64,000 bases of DNA from Lentilactobacillus curieae (GTDB taxonomy: Bacteria > Bacillota > Bacilli > Lactobacillales > Lactobacillaceae), in the NCBI RefSeq assembly GCF_000785105.2, contig NZ_CP018906.1, positions 1,426,001 to 1,490,000 of the forward strand. The letters run 5' to 3'. Shown one piece after another: positions 1 to 7,422 of the stretch (position 1 is its first letter; the number at the start of each line of letters is the position of its first letter). The notes below the pieces were generated by a model. That model was not told the origin of the DNA and did no database searches. It saw only the letters and a list, made by a program, of their open reading frames with translations. The position numbers and the translations under genes are program-made.

Positions 1-226
1 GAACCACTTCGTCCCGATCAGTTTTCTTAACCTGAACAGGGACCGAATGACGATCAATCTTGAGGTCAAACGCCGATTGGATTTCGAGGGTGTGTCTGTG
101 AGAATTATTGTCAGTATAGTGATAAGTTCCTGGAAAAATGGGATTTTTGACTGAAGTTTTGTAAACATTGTTGTCCCGCTTTCTGAATAGTGACTGGAAT
201 GGTTTGATTAGTGAGTTGAACTTCAA
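1..226 (-). CDS. DUF4828-like small protein (N-terminal part)
   Basis: The window edge cuts this minus-strand gene, so only its first 75 codons are visible. It has no long-frame ATG. A GGAGGT site sits 6-7 bases before a TTG at 226, which I take as the start. The visible protein begins with a basic stretch (MKFNSLIKPFQSLFRKRD) and continues with a pattern FPGTYHYTD...H.LEIQ...L.ID...PV. From memory this resembles the small DUF4828 proteins of lactobacilli, but I could not search for it. No catalytic motif is visible. It is transcribed divergently from the oxidoreductase at 367. The function is unknown. Confidence 0.5.
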   Translation of the reverse strand, partial: MKFNSLIKPFQSLFRKRDNNVYKTSVKNPIFPGTYHYTDNNSHRHTLEIQSAFDLKIDRHSVPVQVKKTDRDEVV

Positions 227-366
227 TAAGTTACCTCCAAAATAGAAAATACCTGATTACTTGAATTTTAGTTATTGTAACGAATAAATATGACGAGACT
301 AATAACGAGAAATTTCAATCCTGTAAAAACCTTGTTACAATAAGTAAAGAAGAAAGGATGATTCGA

Positions 367-1368
367 ATGATTAAACTTGGGGTTATTGGCACAAACTGGA
401 TTACCCAACAATTTGTTGAAGCGGTCCAAACATTAAAGGAGTACGACTTTACTAGTGTTTATTCTCGGAAAGTGGAGACTGCCGAAGAATTTGCTAGCAA
501 AAACGGAGCAAGTAATACTTACACTGATTTGAAAGAATTCTTTTCAAGCGACAATTTTGACACGGTTTACATTGCCTCACCAAACAGCCTGCACTTTGAC
601 CAGGCAAAGCAAGCGATTGAGAATGGTAAGAATGTGATTGTTGAAAAGCCAGCGTTTGCTAACCAAAAACAAATGGCTGAATTTCAAACCTTACTTGCAA
701 GTCATCCAGAAGTTAAGTTTTTTGAAGCTGCTAGAAATATCCACACAGCTAATTTCCATTCAATTGAAGACCAAATGGCAAAAATGGCTGGAATCTCTGG
801 AGCAGAATTCACCTATTCTAAGTACTCGTCACGTTATGACAAAGTATTAGCAGGGGAAGAACCAAATGTATTCTCACTTAAGTTTGCTGGTGGGGCACTG
901 CAAGACCTTGGTGTTTACACAGTGTACGACGCCGTAACTTTGTTTGGCCTACCAGAGGAAGTTGCCTACTTCCCTAAACTTGTTGCTACGGGAGTCGATG
1001 GCAAAGGAACTGCAATTTTAAAGTATTCCAAATTTGTGGTCACACTTAACTTTTCAAAAATGTCGAATTCACAGATGACATCTGAAATCGCCGGGTTAAA
1101 AGATTTTATTGAAATCGATGATGCTGGTGAGATTACCGAAGTTAGTTATCATGATGCCGACGGAAATCGCCAAGTAATTGGTAATTCAAACAAGGAAAAC
1201 CCAATGATTGAAGAAGCAATTGACTTTGCTAAGGTCATTGATAATCCTGAAGATTCTGAAATGCAACGTTTATACAAGTATTGGAATCAATTAAGTATTA
1301 ATGTAAATAAAGTATTGTTCAACCTTCGTCAGGACGCTAACATCGTGTTCGTTGACGAGGAGAAATAA
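367..1368 (+). CDS. Gfo/Idh/MocA family NAD(P)-dependent oxidoreductase
   Basis: The 333-residue protein starts with a Rossmann nucleotide-binding segment (LGVIGTNWI, residues 3-11) and carries the family signature VIVEKPAF near residue 95, where the Lys belongs to the conserved EKP motif. The C-terminal half is the usual alpha/beta substrate domain. These enzymes oxidise or reduce sugars, inositols or similar polyols with NAD(P); the substrate cannot be read from sequence. An upstream ATG at 358 lies inside the GAAAGGA ribosome site, so the ATG at 367, nine bases after GG, is preferred. A helicase gene follows after 13 bases and is probably co-transcribed. A TACAAT hexamer at 336-341 could be the -10 element. 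Confidence 0.9.
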   Translation: MIKLGVIGTNWITQQFVEAVQTLKEYDFTSVYSRKVETAEEFASKNGASNTYTDLKEFFSSDNFDTVYIASPNSLHFDQAKQAIENGKNVIVEKPAFANQKQMAEFQTLLASHPEVKFFEAARNIHTANFHSIEDQMAKMAGISGAEFTYSKYSSRYDKVLAGEEPNVFSLKFAGGALQDLGVYTVYDAVTLFGLPEEVAYFPKLVATGVDGKGTAILKYSKFVVTLNFSKMSNSQMTSEIAGLKDFIEIDDAGEITEVSYHDADGNRQVIGNSNKENPMIEEAIDFAKVIDNPEDSEMQRLYKYWNQLSINVNKVLFNLRQDANIVFVDEEK

Positions 1369-1381
1369 TGGGAGAATTTTA

Positions 1382-2686
1382 TTGTTAGTTGAATTTGAAA
1401 AATTAAAAGAGCGACTGGGTTTTACGCAAACTACGGCTATTCAAAGAGCAGTTGCTGAGCCACTACGTGCTGGTAGAAGTGTTGTTGGAATCTCACCTAC
1501 AGGTTCCGGCAAAACCGTTGCGTTTATGGAGCCATTGCTAGAAAGAATTGAAGGCGCTGATGGTGAGGTTAGCATGCTGGTTTTAGAACCATCCGCCGAA
1601 TTAGCAATGCAAGTTTTCCGTGAAGTGTCTAAATGGGCAGATGAGATTGGACTATCAGCAATGTCAGCAATTGGTGGAGCCAACATCAGTCGCCAAATTG
1701 ATAAGCTAAAGGAACACCCTGAAATCGTTGTTGGAACGGTTGGCCGAGTGTCTGAATTGATTGATAAGGGAAAGCTGACACTTCATGAGCTTGATTCAAT
1801 GGTGATTGATGAAGCTGACAATCTGTTAAGTGAAGAAACTTTGGATCCCATTCGTGATATGGCGGATATGGCTCCCGATGATGTCACATTGGGATTGTTT
1901 TCAGCGACTAGAAATGATGTGTTAGACCACATTAATCGGTGGTTTACGCAAGACATTGAAATGATCGATGTTACCGATATTGATGACAGTATGGGGAAAA
2001 TGACTCACGGATTTTTGACAGTTTCCAATATGAAGAAGCCATTGATGTTAGCTCGTTTATTGGCGATTCCCAACTTTAAAGCACTGGTGTTTTTCGATAA
2101 GGTAACTACTTTGCAGAAAACTTACAGTAATCTAACTCACAGAAATATTCGTGAGGTTGGCCGACTAACCAGCGAGCAAACTAAACTGGCTAGAAAAAAT
2201 GCTTTACGTGATTTTCGGAAGGGTAAGATTCGGCTACTAATGGTTACTGATGTGGCAGCTCGCGGGATTGACGTGCCGGAATTACCGGCAGTGATTAACT
2301 ATGAGTTGCCGAGAACTGACAAGACATACACTCATAGGTCTGGTCGGACTGCCCGGATGCATCATGATGGTCTAGTGCTGAGCATGGGAGATGATCATGA
2401 TTTTCGTGATTTCAAGAAGTTGCTAAGTGATGACATTTCGCTGACTAAACTCTATTTTGACGAAAATAAATTAGTAACCAAACGTCCGGCTGATAAACCC
2501 AAGTCGGTTGGTGATAATCAAACCGTTGAAACTAAAGATAAAAAGTCAGTGGGCACCAAAATGGCCACTTCGACTAGAGAGACTAAAATGCCTCGAGAAG
2601 TAGCTGCACAACCATCTCAGAAGCGGAAAAAGAATAAGCACTCTAAGCGAAAAGGGATGCGTCATCGTCGCCAAGACAATAATTAA
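1382..2686 (+). CDS. DEAD-box RNA helicase
   Basis: This 434-residue protein has the ordered superfamily 2 motifs: Q motif (FTQTTAIQ), Walker A (SPTGSGKT), motif II as DEAD (VIDEADNLL), SAT (LFSATRN), motif V (TDVAARGIDVP) and motif VI (THRSGRTAR). The last 60 residues form a Lys/Arg-rich tail ending KGMRHRRQ, typical of RNA-binding extensions. It should unwind short RNA duplexes with ATP, probably in ribosome or mRNA metabolism. The open frame extends back to 1352, but a GGGAG site at 1370-1374 points to the TTG at 1382. It follows the oxidoreductase gene by 13 bases. It is smaller than CshA-type helicases and resembles the YfmL-like group. Confidence 0.9.
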   Translation: MLVEFEKLKERLGFTQTTAIQRAVAEPLRAGRSVVGISPTGSGKTVAFMEPLLERIEGADGEVSMLVLEPSAELAMQVFREVSKWADEIGLSAMSAIGGANISRQIDKLKEHPEIVVGTVGRVSELIDKGKLTLHELDSMVIDEADNLLSEETLDPIRDMADMAPDDVTLGLFSATRNDVLDHINRWFTQDIEMIDVTDIDDSMGKMTHGFLTVSNMKKPLMLARLLAIPNFKALVFFDKVTTLQKTYSNLTHRNIREVGRLTSEQTKLARKNALRDFRKGKIRLLMVTDVAARGIDVPELPAVINYELPRTDKTYTHRSGRTARMHHDGLVLSMGDDHDFRDFKKLLSDDISLTKLYFDENKLVTKRPADKPKSVGDNQTVETKDKKSVGTKMATSTRETKMPREVAAQPSQKRKKNKHSKRKGMRHRRQDNN

Positions 2687-2732
2687 CCTTTACAACCCCT
2701 ACTAAAAATGAGAAAATTGTAGGAGTTGATTT

Positions 2733-2805
2733 GGCCTCATAGCACAACTGGATAGGGCACCCGCCTCCTAAGCGGTTGATCCCGGTTCGAGTCCGGGTGA
2801 GGTCA
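2733..2805 (+). tRNA. tRNA-Arg (anticodon CCT)
   Basis: A cloverleaf of 73 bases can be folded. The acceptor stem GGCCTCA pairs with TGAGGTC (one G-T), the T arm is CCCGG-TTCGAGT-CCGGG, and the anticodon loop CTCCTAA gives anticodon CCT (2767-2769), reading AGG. The anticodon stem has a C-T mismatch at its outermost pair. CCA is not encoded; the bases after the discriminator A are TTA. No strong promoter of its own is evident, so it may be transcribed from the helicase gene upstream. Confidence 0.93.
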
Positions 2806-2824
2806 TTACACAACTTCAATAGAC

Positions 2825-2866
2825 AAAAAGGCAAGCAACGGAAATGTTGCTTGCCTTTTAATTTTT
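2825..2866. terminator. Bidirectional rho-independent terminator
   Basis: A perfect 14-pair stem (AAAAGGCAAGCAAC with its complement, 2826-2839 and 2846-2859) with a 6-base loop is flanked by T-rich sequence after it on the plus strand and A-rich sequence before it. It can end tRNA-Arg transcripts on the plus strand and the GyrI-like gene on the minus strand. Confidence 0.9.
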
Positions 2867-2867
2867 C

Positions 2868-3494
2868 CTAGTTAGTGATAATTGGTAAATTACCTTGTTC
2901 AACAGCAGGACTAATCTCTTGACGAACTAAGATGTCCCACGCATCTGGTGGTGTTGATAACGGGTTAGTTAGGTAAACTTCTCGATGACCAGGATCAATC
3001 ATTTCCAAGTTATTCTTGGTAGTAAAGTCCGCTAATTTATCCCAGACGGGAGACACCGAGTTAAGTGGGCCATGATTAACTAATTGAACCTCGTAGCCTT
3101 CCTCTTCCCGAGTGAATTTAATTTGGTCAAGAATTTCTTTAGGGTACTTTGATTCTACAGATGTCTTGGCAATCGGTAATAGTTCAGGGATTGTAAAGTT
3201 AGGCTGCTTAATCATTAAGATAAAACTGCCATCCTGATTCCAATAACTATTCAACGGATACGGTTCATAGTTTCTAAACCAATCTAATTTGTTGCTTGTT
3301 GAGGCTGCTTGGCGAATCCCTTCTGCGAGGTCGTACATAGCAGAAACCACCAGTTTAAAGTGCTCATTGTTAATGTTGAATTCACCTTTGCCGTGATAGG
3401 TGATGTAATTCCGTTCGTTTAGGTGGACGATAGAAGGAGTTCCTGCTTTTGAGTATTCAGAAGATTCAACGATTCGGTAATCAAATTTATCCAT
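2868..3494 (-). CDS. GyrI-like small-molecule-binding domain protein
   Basis: The 208-residue protein looks like two tandem GyrI/SbmC-type repeats (effector-binding fold related to AraC-family ligand domains), with the segment ITYHGKGEFN near residue 32 and a second half containing EVQLVNHGP near residue 137. There is no DNA-binding domain, so it is a stand-alone binder rather than a regulator. I recognise the family as the uncharacterised COG4832 type; the ligand is unknown. AGGAGG lies 8 bases before the ATG. The gene follows the Tag-like gene by 12 bases on the same strand, so the two probably form one operon. Confidence 0.75.
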   Translation of the reverse strand: MDKFDYRIVESSEYSKAGTPSIVHLNERNYITYHGKGEFNINNEHFKLVVSAMYDLAEGIRQAASTSNKLDWFRNYEPYPLNSYWNQDGSFILMIKQPNFTIPELLPIAKTSVESKYPKEILDQIKFTREEEGYEVQLVNHGPLNSVSPVWDKLADFTTKNNLEMIDPGHREVYLTNPLSTPPDAWDILVRQEISPAVEQGNLPIITN

Positions 3495-3506
3495 TTTAAT
3501 TGCCTC

Positions 3507-3992
3507 CTATGCTGTTGGCTTACGGTCGATGATGCCCATTCCCGTTAACAGTAGCCGGATTGTGGTTGGCCCTACAAAAGTAAAACCGCGCTTTTTCATA
3601 TCCTTGGCAACTGTTGCTCCAAGTTCATCTTCGTCAACTTGGTCACTATTCATTGGATGAAATGACCAAAAGTAGTCAGCTAAATTTGAGAATTCAGGTT
3701 CTAACCTGCTTGCTGCTTTTGCATTTTGAAGGACCGCACGGATTTTGCGACCATTTTGAATCATTTGTTCATCACTTTCAATTTTCTCTAAGTCAACGTC
3801 ATCGAATTGAGCCACTCGATAATAATCAAAATCAGCAAACAAACGTTTAAATACAGGGATTTTGGATGCTGCTACTTTCCAACTCATTCCCGGTTGAAAG
3901 ACTGCTACAATTAAGAATTCAAATGCTTCACGGTTATCGTGGATTTTTGAACCAAATAACTGGTGGTATTCTTGAACGCCATTTTGTTCCAT
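3507..3992 (-). CDS. DNA-3-methyladenine glycosylase I (Tag) homologue, reduced form
   Basis: The start is set at the ATG at 3992 because AAGGAGGGA precedes it; the longer frame to 4115 has no ribosome site. The 161-residue product is shorter than typical Tag (about 185-190 residues). It keeps the recognisable GMSWKVAASK (compare AGLSW in Escherichia coli Tag), the KIRAVLQNAKA helix and KKRGFTFVGPTT near the C terminus. By manual alignment it lacks the N-terminal Cys and the C-terminal His/Cys zinc ligands, and the position of E. coli Glu38 is Ala. Tag removes 3-methyladenine from alkylated DNA; whether this version retains that activity is uncertain. It is co-oriented with the GyrI-like gene. 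Confidence 0.8.
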   Translation of the reverse strand: MEQNGVQEYHQLFGSKIHDNREAFEFLIVAVFQPGMSWKVAASKIPVFKRLFADFDYYRVAQFDDVDLEKIESDEQMIQNGRKIRAVLQNAKAASRLEPEFSNLADYFWSFHPMNSDQVDEDELGATVAKDMKKRGFTFVGPTTIRLLLTGMGIIDRKPTA

Positions 3993-4123
3993 GTGATCCC
4001 TCCTTACGCATAGCAAGATAACACTTTCTGGTTGAACTGGGGTGAAATTTGCTTTGGCTACTTTTTTAGGAAATAAACTGTGGCAAATAAGAGGTTGGGA
4101 CAAAGCAAAGATCAACGAAAAAA

Positions 4124-4173
4124 ATGCTGTTATAATTTCACTTTTTGAAATTATAACGGCATCTTTTTCTTCT
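4124..4173. terminator. Strong hairpin with T tracts on both sides
   Basis: ATGCTGTTATAATTTC (4124-4139) pairs with 4147-4162 over 16 positions with one mismatch. CTTTTTCTTCT follows it on the plus strand and a run of T follows on the minus strand. It lies in a stretch with no gene (3993-4526), upstream of the Tag-like gene, and can stop minus-strand readthrough from the GtrA operon. Confidence 0.75.
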
Positions 4174-4193
4174 ATTCAGATAGTTGCTACACG

Positions 4194-4452
4194 CAGTAAC
4201 CATCAGGACTGAGAGCCTCAGGACAGTAAGCATCAGGAGTGAATCCCGCTACTCGCAGAATTCACTTACTGTTGCTCTTGTCGGGGCACTACGACTGAAT
4301 CAAAGATTCATGTAGTGCTCCCTACTCCTGACTCTCAGTTACTGTTGGTCTGCAGTAAACATCAAGTTTGAATCCTGCTATTCGCAGAATTCAATACTTG
4401 TTGTTCTTGCTGGGGCGCTAAGACGAAATCAATGATTTCTGTAGCGCTCTCT
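4194..4452. repeat. Nested, tandem hairpin repeat element with compensatory changes
   Basis: No gene lies between 3993 and 4526. This stretch holds two alignable 100-base copies, A (4224-4323) and B (4353-4452), exactly 129 bases apart. Each folds into two hairpins. A further partial copy begins at 4194 (CAGTAACCATCAGG) and its 3' arm is at 4332-4344, so copy A sits inside its loop. The copies differ at both partners of several base pairs: G4239-C4265 becomes T4368-A4394, A4288-T4316 becomes G4417-C4445, T4296-A4310 becomes G4425-C4439, and G4297-C4309 becomes A4426-T4438. This indicates that the structure, not the sequence, is conserved. I do not recognise the family. Confidence 0.75.
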
Positions 4453-4454
4453 GC

Positions 4455-4504
4455 GGGGTGGGACGACGAAAGCATCTTAGTATGCTTTCTGTCTCACTCC
4501 CTTA
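4455..4504. repeat. GGGTGGGAC...GTCTCACTCCC hairpin at element border
   Basis: An imperfect palindrome with a fully paired core GAAAGCAT (4468-4475) and ATGCTTTC (4482-4489) and outer arms GGGTGGGAC and GTCTCACTCCC. From general experience, similar GGGAGTGGGAC hairpins are common intergenic repeats in lactobacilli and other Firmicutes. The sequence GAGGTTGGGAC at 4091-4101 is a rough inverted partner, so 4091-4504 could be one unit. It may also act as the terminator of the minus-strand operon ending at 4527. Confidence 0.55.
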
Positions 4505-4526
4505 GACTCAATTAATTTAATTTGAT

Positions 4527-4664
4527 CTACATTAGTACATTGGCAAACAATGCAAGCAAGGCAAGAAGCAATACAGAAAGCGCTAATAATTTATATCCGG
4601 TTGCCTTTGTTGCTTGTCCCATAGAAAACATTTCTCTTTCCTGACGAAGTTCGGTTCTCTTCAT
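4527..4664 (-). CDS. 45-residue single-pass membrane peptide
   Basis: Directly after the GtrA stop codon (TAA at 4667-4665) an ATG at 4664 opens a 45-codon frame ending TAG at 4527. The product begins with a charged segment (MKRTELRQEREMFSMGQ) and continues with a hydrophobic helix (LLALSVLLLALLALFANVL), so it should be a small membrane protein with its basic end inside. The ribosome site AAAGGAAG lies within the last codons of gtrA, which implies translational coupling. I recognise no family. The position suggests a role with GtrA and the GtrB-like transferase, but that is inference only. Confidence 0.65.
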   Translation of the reverse strand: MKRTELRQEREMFSMGQATKATGYKLLALSVLLLALLALFANVLM

Positions 4665-5090
4665 TTAGGATTCGCTTCCTTTCTTTTTGAAGACTGCCCA
4701 TTTAGACCAGAAGTAGTTCACGATAACAACTACGACGTTAGCGATAATTTTAACTACGATTTCATTCCATTTTAACCCTGAAATCCCCAGAATCATAATT
4801 CCTTGTTCAATAAAGTACGAAGCAAATCGACCGAGGAAAAAGGAAGCCATCTCTTTGGCAACTTCTTTACGGGTTTCAGTGTATGAATGAAATACATAGA
4901 CCTTATTTGAAATGTAAGCAAATAGCACACTGAGAAGCCAGGCAATGGTGTTGTTGATTAAATAGTTCCAGTCAGTTAGCCAGTGTAGCAGGGCGAAAAC
5001 TAGAATATTCACCACGGTGGTCATGACTCCCCAAAATAGGTAATCGATGACCTGCTTTTGCTGTTTGTAGATTGATAACAGTTTTTTCAT
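4665..5090 (-). CDS. GtrA family membrane protein
   Basis: This 141-residue protein has four predicted membrane segments, beginning IDYLFWGVMTTVVNILVFAL around residue 15 and ending FWSKWAVFKKK, the usual GtrA layout. GtrA-family proteins are thought to help move polyprenyl-phosphate-linked sugars across the membrane. It lies 3 bases downstream of a GtrB-like glycosyltransferase, the classic partner, and immediately upstream of a small membrane peptide. Together they probably decorate a cell-surface polymer such as teichoic acid with a sugar; the sugar and acceptor cannot be read from the sequence. Confidence 0.9.
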   Translation of the reverse strand: MKKLLSIYKQQKQVIDYLFWGVMTTVVNILVFALLHWLTDWNYLINNTIAWLLSVLFAYISNKVYVFHSYTETRKEVAKEMASFFLGRFASYFIEQGIMILGISGLKWNEIVVKIIANVVVVIVNYFWSKWAVFKKKGSES

Positions 5091-5093
5091 GTT

Positions 5094-6041
5094 TTAACGT
5101 CTTTCTTGAATGATGAATTTTGGGCGGTGCTTAGTTTCAAGATAAATTTTACTAATGTATTTACCAACAATTCCTAAACAAAATAGTTGAACTCCGCTTA
5201 AGAACAAGATTATTGAGACGATTGAAGCCCAACCGTTAACTGAACCACCGAAGAAAATGGCTCTGATGACAACAAAAACTAGTCCTAAAATCGATAAGAA
5301 ACAGATTAAGCCACCAATGAAACTTGCTAGTTTTAAAGGTACATCTGAGAAGTCAACTAGTGCTTCGAGCGAGTAGTCAAATAATTGCCATATCGACCAC
5401 GATGTTTCTCCAGCTGCGCGGGGAACTCCTTCATACTCTAGATACTTGGTTTTAAATCCGACCCACGAGAAAATTCCCTTAGAAAATCGGTTATATTCAG
5501 GCATTGATAAAACTGCGTCTACATAACGTCTCGTCATTAACCGATAATCCCGGACATTTTGTTTAATGGGCACCTTGGACATCTTGTTGATTACCTTATA
5601 GAAGGAAGCAGATAAGAATGCTCTAACTGGATTTTGACGCCGAGACTTTTGAACACAACCAACTACATCGTATTCGCTATCCTGTTGATCCAAAATATCG
5701 ACCATTTCGATTAACAACTCAGGCGGATCTTGAAGATCCACATCCATAACAGCTACGAAGTCTCCATGAGCGTTTGATAGGCCTGCAGCAAATGCAGATT
5801 CCTTTCCAAAGTTTCTTGAAAAGGAAATGTAGTGAACTTCATCCGGGTGAGCGTCGTGCAACTTACGCATCACGTTTAATGTATTATCCGCAGAACCATC
5901 GTTAACAAATATGTAGTCAGGTTGGTACTGTTCTTCGTGGGTCTCGTTAAGTTTGGCAAAAACCTTTTCGGTTGTATCGTAAAATAAGTTGACCGTTGGT
6001 TCCTCATTGTAACAGGGAACGATCAAACTAATCGTCTTCAA
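5094..6041 (-). CDS. GtrB-like family 2 glycosyltransferase (polyprenyl-phosphate sugar synthase)
   Basis: The 315-residue protein has a GT-A catalytic domain, with SLIVPCYNEE at the start, the metal-binding DVDLQDPPE near residue 95 and FSRNFGKESAF near residue 67, then two membrane helices after residue 230. This matches GtrB/YfdH/CsbB-type enzymes that transfer a sugar from a nucleotide donor to undecaprenyl phosphate at the inner face of the membrane. The open frame runs back to 6077, into the peptidase gene, but GGAGG at 6050-6054 lies 8 bases before the TTG at 6041. With this start there is a 19-base gap to the upstream gene. It pairs with the GtrA gene downstream. Confidence 0.9.
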   Translation of the reverse strand: MKTISLIVPCYNEEPTVNLFYDTTEKVFAKLNETHEEQYQPDYIFVNDGSADNTLNVMRKLHDAHPDEVHYISFSRNFGKESAFAAGLSNAHGDFVAVMDVDLQDPPELLIEMVDILDQQDSEYDVVGCVQKSRRQNPVRAFLSASFYKVINKMSKVPIKQNVRDYRLMTRRYVDAVLSMPEYNRFSKGIFSWVGFKTKYLEYEGVPRAAGETSWSIWQLFDYSLEALVDFSDVPLKLASFIGGLICFLSILGLVFVVIRAIFFGGSVNGWASIVSIILFLSGVQLFCLGIVGKYISKIYLETKHRPKFIIQERR

Positions 6042-6060
6042 TTGTAAGTCCTCCAATATA

Positions 6061-7305
6061 TTACTCTGTCCATTCACCGTTAGTCATGATACTGACTTCT
6101 TCACCATTAGCTTTGATACCGGTAATATTCATATCTGCCGAGCCAATCATGAAGTCAACGTGAATTTGTGAGTCGTTTAGCCCTAGACTAGCTAATTCCG
6201 TTCTAGTCTTCTTGGTTCCATCTTTAATGCTAAATGGATAACCTGACCCCAGGGCCATGTGGTCAGAAGCATTTTCATCAAACAGCGTGTTGTAAAAAAT
6301 TGTTTTCATTTGAGAAATTGGTGAGCTTTCTGGAACTAATGCCACTTCCCCAAGTGAACTAGCACCTTCATCTGTATTGATTAAGTGTTTTAGTAACTCC
6401 TCACCACTGGAAGCCTGAGCAGAAATTACCCGGCCATCTTTAAACATCAATTTGATATCTTTTATTAATTGCCCATTATTACTGAGGGGTAACGTTGCCG
6501 ACACAGTGCCATTTATCCTTCGTGAATCTGGCGCAGTGAACACCTCTTCAGTTGGAATGTTAGGAACAAAGAAGTTACCAGCTAAATCTGTTGATCCAGC
6601 ACCTTCCCAAACGTGTCCCTTTGGTAGTCCGACAGTGATATCAGTTTTAGCAGACTGATAATGTAGTGAATCGAATTGTTGTTGATTTAGCCAGTCCGCA
6701 CGATTGGAGAGGTCGCTAACGTGTTCCTTCCAAATCTTTTCAGGGTCGGGAGTATTAATTCTAGTGGCAGTAAAAATGGCCTGCCAAAGTTTTGCGACAG
6801 CCTTCTCAGAAGATAATTCTGGATAAAGCATCTTTGCCCAATCAGCACCCGCAGCGGCAACTACCAGCCAACTAATATCATTGTTCATTGTGGCTTTAGT
6901 AACGGGTTTCTTAACTTTTGAATAAGTTTTTTGGTATTGGTTAATTCTGGCGGGTTCAACCTCACTAAACACGTCAGGAGAATCTGAAAGAAGTGAGATT
7001 CTGCTAGCATGTTTATCCATTAATTCTTGGGCGGCAATCCGTTCAAATTCATAAGCCTCTTGTAGTCTAGTTTCTGAAGTGTGTTTCAAGAACTGACGTT
7101 GAATCTTTGAGTCGTTCCATTTAACGATTACTTCGTTAGCTTTGAGCTTGTACGCCCAGCTGCTGATGAGTTCAGCTAATCTTGCCTGAGAAACGTCAGC
7201 GTATAAAATAATTGTTTGGCCTGGTTGGACGTTTGCACCAACCTTTGTAATCAACTGTGCATACTGATCAAGTTGATCTGCGAATGTTTCTTCGATAAAT
7301 ATCAC
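6061..7305 (-). CDS. Family M29 aminopeptidase (AmpS/PepS type)
   Basis: The 414-residue product matches the length of M29 metallo-aminopeptidases and has their C-terminal motifs: PTEEVFTAP, LGEVALVPESSP, DENASDHMALG, GSGYPF and HVDFMIGS, which together supply the two-metal site. It should remove N-terminal residues from peptides in the cytoplasm. The start is uncertain. The longest frame (7359) begins upstream of the transcription start implied by TGGTATAAT at 7334-7342, so I use the GTG at 7305, which has only a weak ribosome site. It heads the minus-strand set with the GtrB-like and GtrA genes, which are functionally unrelated. Confidence 0.88.
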   Translation of the reverse strand: MIFIEETFADQLDQYAQLITKVGANVQPGQTIILYADVSQARLAELISSWAYKLKANEVIVKWNDSKIQRQFLKHTSETRLQEAYEFERIAAQELMDKHASRISLLSDSPDVFSEVEPARINQYQKTYSKVKKPVTKATMNNDISWLVVAAAGADWAKMLYPELSSEKAVAKLWQAIFTATRINTPDPEKIWKEHVSDLSNRADWLNQQQFDSLHYQSAKTDITVGLPKGHVWEGAGSTDLAGNFFVPNIPTEEVFTAPDSRRINGTVSATLPLSNNGQLIKDIKLMFKDGRVISAQASSGEELLKHLINTDEGASSLGEVALVPESSPISQMKTIFYNTLFDENASDHMALGSGYPFSIKDGTKKTRTELASLGLNDSQIHVDFMIGSADMNITGIKANGEEVSIMTNGEWTE

Positions 7306-7333
7306 CCCAACGCTTGTTAATATCCTGCTAAAG

Positions 7334-7342
7334 ATTATACCA
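7334..7342 (-). promoter_or_regulatory. Extended -10 promoter of the M29 peptidase operon
   Basis: On the minus strand TGGTATAAT gives an extended -10 element with no convincing -35. The predicted transcript starts a few bases later, downstream of the ATG at 7359, which rules that ATG out as a start. Confidence 0.65.
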
Positions 7343-7388
7343 TAATCATAATTAATCAAATTTGCCTAACGGTATCAAAGCGATGTTT

Positions 7389-7397
7389 TGGTATACT
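7389..7397 (+). promoter_or_regulatory. Extended -10 promoter of wecB
   Basis: TTGGTATACT contains the extended -10 TGGTATACT about 26 bases before the wecB start. It is divergent from the peptidase promoter at 7334. No good -35 is visible. Confidence 0.55.
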
Positions 7398-7422
7398 TGG
7401 TTAGAAAGGAAGTTTTGAACGA

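Noticed and set aside
2643-2834. A minus-strand frame over the helicase end and tRNA-Arg
   Set aside because: It overlaps a tRNA and a real gene, with no start signal.
4194-4452. CRISPR array
   Set aside because: Repeats are about 100 bases, diverged and palindromic, without equal spacers, and no cas gene is present.
7306-7359. ATG at 7359 as the start of the M29 peptidase
   Set aside because: It lies upstream of the predicted transcription start at the extended -10 (7334-7342).
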